From the NCBI GenBank assembly GCA_050012355.1, contig JBEKHI010000423.1, forward strand, positions 1 to 8,445: a stretch of DNA of 8,445 bases, given 5' to 3'. Made by a program: the position numbers and the translations under genes. This document shows, piece after piece, positions 6,211 to 8,445 of this stretch (positions within the stretch are counted from its first letter, which is position 1; each line of letters starts with the position of its first letter). Source of the stretch: JBEKHI01 sp050012355. Lineage in GTDB: Bacteria > Actinomycetota > Actinomycetes > Streptosporangiales > Streptosporangiaceae. The notes under the pieces were generated by a model. It was not told the DNA's origin and did no database searches. It saw nothing but the letters and a program-made list of their open reading frames with translations.

Positions 6211-6220
6211 ATCCTACGAT
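6211..6220. promoter_or_regulatory. Overlapping divergent -10 elements, probable leaderless bidirectional promoter
   Basis: The string ATCCTACGAT holds TAGGAT on the minus strand (6216-6211) and TACGAT on the plus strand (6215-6220); both fit TAnnnT and share the central TA. Six bases separate each hexamer from its start codon: 6210-6205 before the hisI GTG and 6221-6226 before the TIGR03085 GTG. Transcription normally begins about 7 nt after the -10, so both start sites would fall on the first base of a GTG. Leaderless mRNAs are common in actinobacteria. The -35 regions would lie inside the opposite genes, and I see no strong match there. Confidence 0.6.
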
Positions 6221-6226
6221 CTTCCG

Positions 6227-6889
6227 GTGAGCTATTCGCGGCAGGAGCGGCTTGCCCTGTGCACGCTGCTCGAACAGACCGGTCCAGAGGCGCCGACACT
6301 GTGCGCTGGCTGGACGACACGCGACCTCGCCGCGCACCTTGTGCTGCGGGAACACCGCCCGGACGCCGTGGCCGGTGTCATGGGCGGTCCGGTGGCCGGT
6401 CATACCAAGCGGGTCCAGGAGCAGCTCAAGAAGCGCTTCACCTACTCGGAGCTGATCGAGACGTTCCGGGCCGGGCCACCCCGGCTGTCGCCGTTCGGGA
6501 TACCCGGCGTCGACGAGAAGGCGAACACGGTCGAGTACTTCGTCCACCACGAGGACGTCCGCCGGGCGACCTCGGGCTGGGAGCCGCGTGAACTCAGCGA
6601 TGGCCTGTCGAAGGCGCTGTGGGGAAGGCTGCGCGGAGCGCGTTTCTTCCTGCGCAAGGCGCCGGTGGGCGTGGAACTGGCCCGGGAGAACGGCGGTAAC
6701 GATCAGTCATACCGTGTCACCGTACGAAACGCGACACCGGTGGTCACGGTCATCGGCTCGCCCGCCGAGCTGACCATGTGGGCCATGGGACGGACGAGCG
6801 CCGCGCAGGTACGTTTCGACGGCACCGAGCCAGCCGTCGAGGCGCTGCGAGATTGGCGGGAGTTAGCTAGTTGCCCATCTCCCGCTTAA
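6227..6889 (+). CDS. TIGR03085 family metal-binding protein (mycothiol-dependent maleylpyruvate isomerase-like)
   Basis: A 220-residue cytoplasmic protein of the DinB/MDMPI superfamily, with the actinobacterial TIGR03085 pattern: SRQERLALCTLLEQTGPEAP near the N-terminus, then TLCAGWTTRDLAAHLVLRE (24-42). The probable metal ligands are His37, Glu103 and His107 (in VEYFVHHEDVRR, 102-113); the Glu and second His are four apart, as in maleylpyruvate isomerase. The substrate is unknown; a mycothiol-linked reaction is inferred from the superfamily. The start is GTG at 6227, with no Shine-Dalgarno and a TACGAT hexamer ending 6 nt before it, so probably leaderless. The open frame back to 6014 is antisense to hisI and was not used. 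The 3' end overlaps the converging small membrane gene by 23 nt, so the last residues (SCPSPA) may be a recent extension. Confidence 0.88.
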   Translation: MSYSRQERLALCTLLEQTGPEAPTLCAGWTTRDLAAHLVLREHRPDAVAGVMGGPVAGHTKRVQEQLKKRFTYSELIETFRAGPPRLSPFGIPGVDEKANTVEYFVHHEDVRRATSGWEPRELSDGLSKALWGRLRGARFFLRKAPVGVELARENGGNDQSYRVTVRNATPVVTVIGSPAELTMWAMGRTSAAQVRFDGTEPAVEALRDWRELASCPSPA

Positions 6890-7112
6890 GCCTGGCGAGC
6901 TCGTCGTCGACCTCGCGAATCTCGCGGTCTCCGTAGGACTTCTGGCCGCGCGGCAGCTTGCGCCGACCGGCAGCGACCTTGATGGCGATCGCGATGGCGG
7001 CAACGACGATCGCCGCGAGCACGAGGTCTGTAAGCAAGTGGACGATCGTGCCAATGACCATGAACACGACGAAGATGCCGACTATGACGGCGGCCACCTT
7101 GAACCAGCGCAT
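6867..7112 (-). CDS. Small membrane protein of unknown function (81 aa)
   Basis: Two hydrophobic helices, about residues 6-28 and 30-47, are followed by a basic stretch (GRRKLPRGQK, 49-58) and a charged helix-forming end (REIREVDDELARLKREMGN, 63-81). The basic stretch after helix 2 suggests both ends lie in the cytoplasm. The charged end could form a short coiled coil and mediate pairing. The ATG at 7112 has a purine-rich AAAGGGG 7 nt upstream (7126-7120). The gene diverges from ppgK across 67 bp and converges on the TIGR03085 gene with a 23-nt overlap. I do not recognise a named family. The codon use and ribosome-binding site make a real gene likely. Confidence 0.75.
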   Translation of the reverse strand: MRWFKVAAVIVGIFVVFMVIGTIVHLLTDLVLAAIVVAAIAIAIKVAAGRRKLPRGQKSYGDREIREVDDELARLKREMGN

Positions 7113-7179
7113 CCGTCTGCCCCTTTCCTCTGGTAATAAGAAGAGTACCTACCCAGCGACCGAGGGGAAACGATCCGCG
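7113..7179. promoter_or_regulatory. Divergent intergenic region between small membrane gene and ppgK
   Basis: These 67 bp must hold the start signals of two diverging genes. The ribosome-binding site of the membrane gene (7120-7126 as CCCCTTT on the plus strand) and GAGGGG before ppgK (7162-7167) can be seen. The A/T-rich GGTAATAAGAAGAGTA (7132-7147) is the likely -10 zone for one or both directions, but no full -35/-10 pair can be named. Confidence 0.4.
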
Positions 7180-7914
7180 ATGCGTGTACTGGGAATCGAC
7201 ATCGGCGGCACCGGCATCAAGGGCGCTCCGGTCGACACTGACACGGGCAAGCTGCTCGCCGACCGGCAGAAGATCGACACCCCGCACCCGGCGACACCTG
7301 AGGCGGTGTCGGAGGTCGTGAAAGAGCTGGTCACCTCGTTCGGCTGGACTGGGCCTATCGGGTGCACCTTCCCTGGCGTGGTCGTCAAGGGCACCATTCT
7401 CACGGCCGCGAACGTGGACAAGTCCTGGATCGAGACCGATGCCGCTACTTTGTTCGGCAAGGCGACGGGCAACCAGGTCACGGTGCTGAACGACGCGGAC
7501 GCGGCCGGTGTCGCGGAGATGAAGTTCGGCGCGGGCAAGGACACCAAGGACACAGTGCTGTTGCTCACATTCGGCACCGGGATCGGCAGCGCCCTGTTCA
7601 CCCAGGGGACGCTGGTGCCGAACACCGAGTTCGGGCACATCGAGATTTCCGGGCACGAGGCGGAAAAGCGCGCGTCGGAGCGGGCAAAGGTACTCCACGA
7701 CCTGAACTGGAAGCACTGGGCGGGCCGGGTCGACGATTATCTCCAGCACATGGAGTCGCTGGTCTCGCCGGAGCTGATCATCATCGGCGGCGGCATCTCC
7801 AAGCAGCACGACAAGTTCGTTCCGCTGCTCAGCGGGCTGCGTGCCACGATCGTCCCCGCCGCGATGCTGAACGATGCCGGCATCGTCGGCGCGGCGATGT
7901 CCGTACAGTCCTGA
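7180..7914 (+). CDS. ppgK: Polyphosphate glucokinase
   Basis: Phosphorylates glucose to glucose 6-phosphate, using inorganic polyphosphate and often ATP as donor; a typical actinobacterial glucokinase of the ROK/ASKHA fold. The product is 244 residues, near the short end of the family. The N-terminal phosphate loop is GIDIGGTGIKG (5-15), and the catalytic base is Asp105 in TVLNDADAAG (101-110). The second phosphate loop is LTFGTGIGSALF (129-140). NTEFGHIEISGHEAEKRAS (148-166) matches the PpgK-specific segment, with Glu150 and His153 in the ROK glucose-binding ExxH. The zinc Cys motif of other ROK proteins is absent, as is normal for PpgK. IIIGGGISK (200-208) is the adenosine/phosphate region. 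The ATG at 7180 starts just before the conserved MRVLGIDIGGTG; GAGGGG lies 12 nt upstream. An in-frame extension to 6958 is antisense to the neighbouring gene and was not used. Confidence 0.95.
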   Translation: MRVLGIDIGGTGIKGAPVDTDTGKLLADRQKIDTPHPATPEAVSEVVKELVTSFGWTGPIGCTFPGVVVKGTILTAANVDKSWIETDAATLFGKATGNQVTVLNDADAAGVAEMKFGAGKDTKDTVLLLTFGTGIGSALFTQGTLVPNTEFGHIEISGHEAEKRASERAKVLHDLNWKHWAGRVDDYLQHMESLVSPELIIIGGGISKQHDKFVPLLSGLRATIVPAAMLNDAGIVGAAMSVQS

Positions 7915-7956
7915 AAACGCGCGGTAAATCGCCAGCAGCGCACCAGCCCGGGGCTC

Positions 7957-7962
7957 TAGTAT
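7957..7962 (+). promoter_or_regulatory. Weak candidate -10 element upstream of the 147-aa gene
   Basis: TAGTAT fits TAnnnT and lies 38 nt before the TTG start, which would leave a short leader containing the AAGGAG. No -35 is visible at the right distance. The gene could also be read through from ppgK, since no terminator is seen in the 86-bp gap. Confidence 0.3.
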
Positions 7963-7987
7963 TTCGGGGTCTGAAGATCCCACTGTC

Positions 7988-7993
7988 AAGGAG
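7988..7993 (+). promoter_or_regulatory. Ribosome-binding site fixing a TTG start
   Basis: AAGGAG, a near-perfect Shine-Dalgarno, lies 7 nt before TTG at 8001. No ATG or GTG in the same frame lies close by, so this site is the main reason for the TTG call. Confidence 0.8.
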
Positions 7994-8000
7994 TCCCGCA

Positions 8001-8444
8001 TTGCGCACGCTTCAGGAGATACTGCTCGCACCCGACACGCAACCGAGGGTGATCGACGACTGCATGACGTTGATCCAACAGGAAGTGTCCGAGTTGTCCG
8101 GGATCTCCGGTGCGGCGACCAAGGTCGCCTACAAGGCGGTCATCTCGTTCGCCCCCGACCACGTGCGGTACACCGTGGAGACGAAGCTGCCTCAGATGGT
8201 GTCCGTACTTGAGCCTTACTGGGCGGACTTCGGCCGGAGCGGGGGCGGCGAGTTCGGCGACTACCTGGCCAAGCACTCCGACGAGGTGTCCAACGCGCTG
8301 CTTTCGATCACCGACGCGAGCGCCGCGTCGCCGTCCGCTGGAGCCGTGGTCGTCAAGGCGTACCGTGCGGTGCGCGGCCACGCCGCCAAGAACGTCTCGG
8401 CCGCACTCCCCCGGGTCGGCGCCCTCGTCCAGTCCTACGCCTGA
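8001..8444 (+). CDS. Actinobacterial protein of unknown function (DUF6918-like, 147 aa)
   Basis: A soluble, mostly helical protein without signal peptide or membrane segment. It opens RTLQEILLAPDTQPRVIDDC (2-21), then EVSELSGISGAATKVAYKAV, a central FAPDHVRYTVETKLPQMVSV, LEPYWADFG with a following GEFGDYLAKHSDEVSNALLS, and a basic C-terminal helix (KAYRAVRGHAAKNVSAALPRVG). From memory this pattern (LLAP, SGISG, LEPFWADY, FGDYL, KAYRxxRGKAKK) is that of an actinobacterial family with no known function, DUF6918; I could not check it. The TTG start is set by AAGGAG 7 nt upstream. The stop TGA ends one base before the window edge, so the protein is complete. It follows ppgK by 86 bp on the same strand and may be co-transcribed, but nothing ties it to glucose metabolism. 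Confidence 0.82.
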   Translation: MRTLQEILLAPDTQPRVIDDCMTLIQQEVSELSGISGAATKVAYKAVISFAPDHVRYTVETKLPQMVSVLEPYWADFGRSGGGEFGDYLAKHSDEVSNALLSITDASAASPSAGAVVVKAYRAVRGHAAKNVSAALPRVGALVQSYA

Positions 8445-8445
8445 C

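Noticed and set aside
6205..6226. A trp or his leader-peptide attenuator or T-box before hisI
   Set aside because: Only 22 bp separate hisI from the divergent gene, with no Trp or His codon run and no room for a leader RNA unless the start site lies inside the opposite gene.
7942..7956. Short palindrome AGCCC-G-GGGCT in the gap after ppgK
   Set aside because: Five-base arms with a one-base centre cannot form a hairpin, there is no T-run, and such a GC palindrome is expected by chance here.

Overview
The window reads as chromosomal DNA of a high-GC actinomycete. Coding third positions are mostly G or C, GTG and TTG starts are common, and the gene families are typical of Actinomycetota: polyphosphate glucokinase, a TIGR03085-type metal-binding protein, the Trp-associated membrane protein, and hisI joined to trp genes. 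I cannot name the genus. No mobile element, CRISPR array, tRNA or rRNA was seen.

Layout. Positions 1-1169 (minus) hold the N-terminal 389 residues of the glutamate synthase large subunit (gltB), which runs off the left edge. Positions 1170-1488 are the only long non-coding stretch. It carries the gltB ribosome-binding site, a run of three TAC half-sites spaced 11 bp apart (possible GlnR/OmpR-family operator), and a 13-bp-arm inverted repeat. From 6204 down to 1489, all on the minus strand, lies one tightly packed operon: hisI, Trp-associated membrane protein, OmpR-type response regulator, trpC, trpB, trpA. Four of its five junctions are 4-nt stop/start overlaps (ATGA or GTGA). The fifth, between the regulator and trpC, is a 16-nt gap, and trpC has its own Shine-Dalgarno overlapping the regulator's stop codon.

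From 6227 to the right edge come a TIGR03085 family protein (+), a small two-helix membrane protein (-), polyphosphate glucokinase ppgK (+), and a TTG-started 147-residue protein of unknown function (+). hisI and the TIGR03085 gene diverge with only 22 bp between their GTG starts. In that gap two TAnnnT -10 elements overlap head to head, and each ends 6 nt before its start codon. This looks like a symmetric bidirectional promoter giving two leaderless mRNAs.

Function. TrpC, TrpB and TrpA make indole-glycerol phosphate and then tryptophan. HisI acts in histidine synthesis, which in actinobacteria is tied to tryptophan through PRPP and the bifunctional isomerase PriA. GltB supplies glutamate from glutamine. 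trpE, trpD, trpG and lgt, often near this cluster in relatives, are absent from the window. The most unusual element is the orphan response regulator inside the operon: it keeps the phospho-acceptor Asp but has lost the usual acidic pair, the Thr and the Lys of the receiver pocket, and no histidine kinase is present. It is the best candidate for an undescribed regulatory link, perhaps between aromatic amino acid synthesis and nitrogen assimilation.
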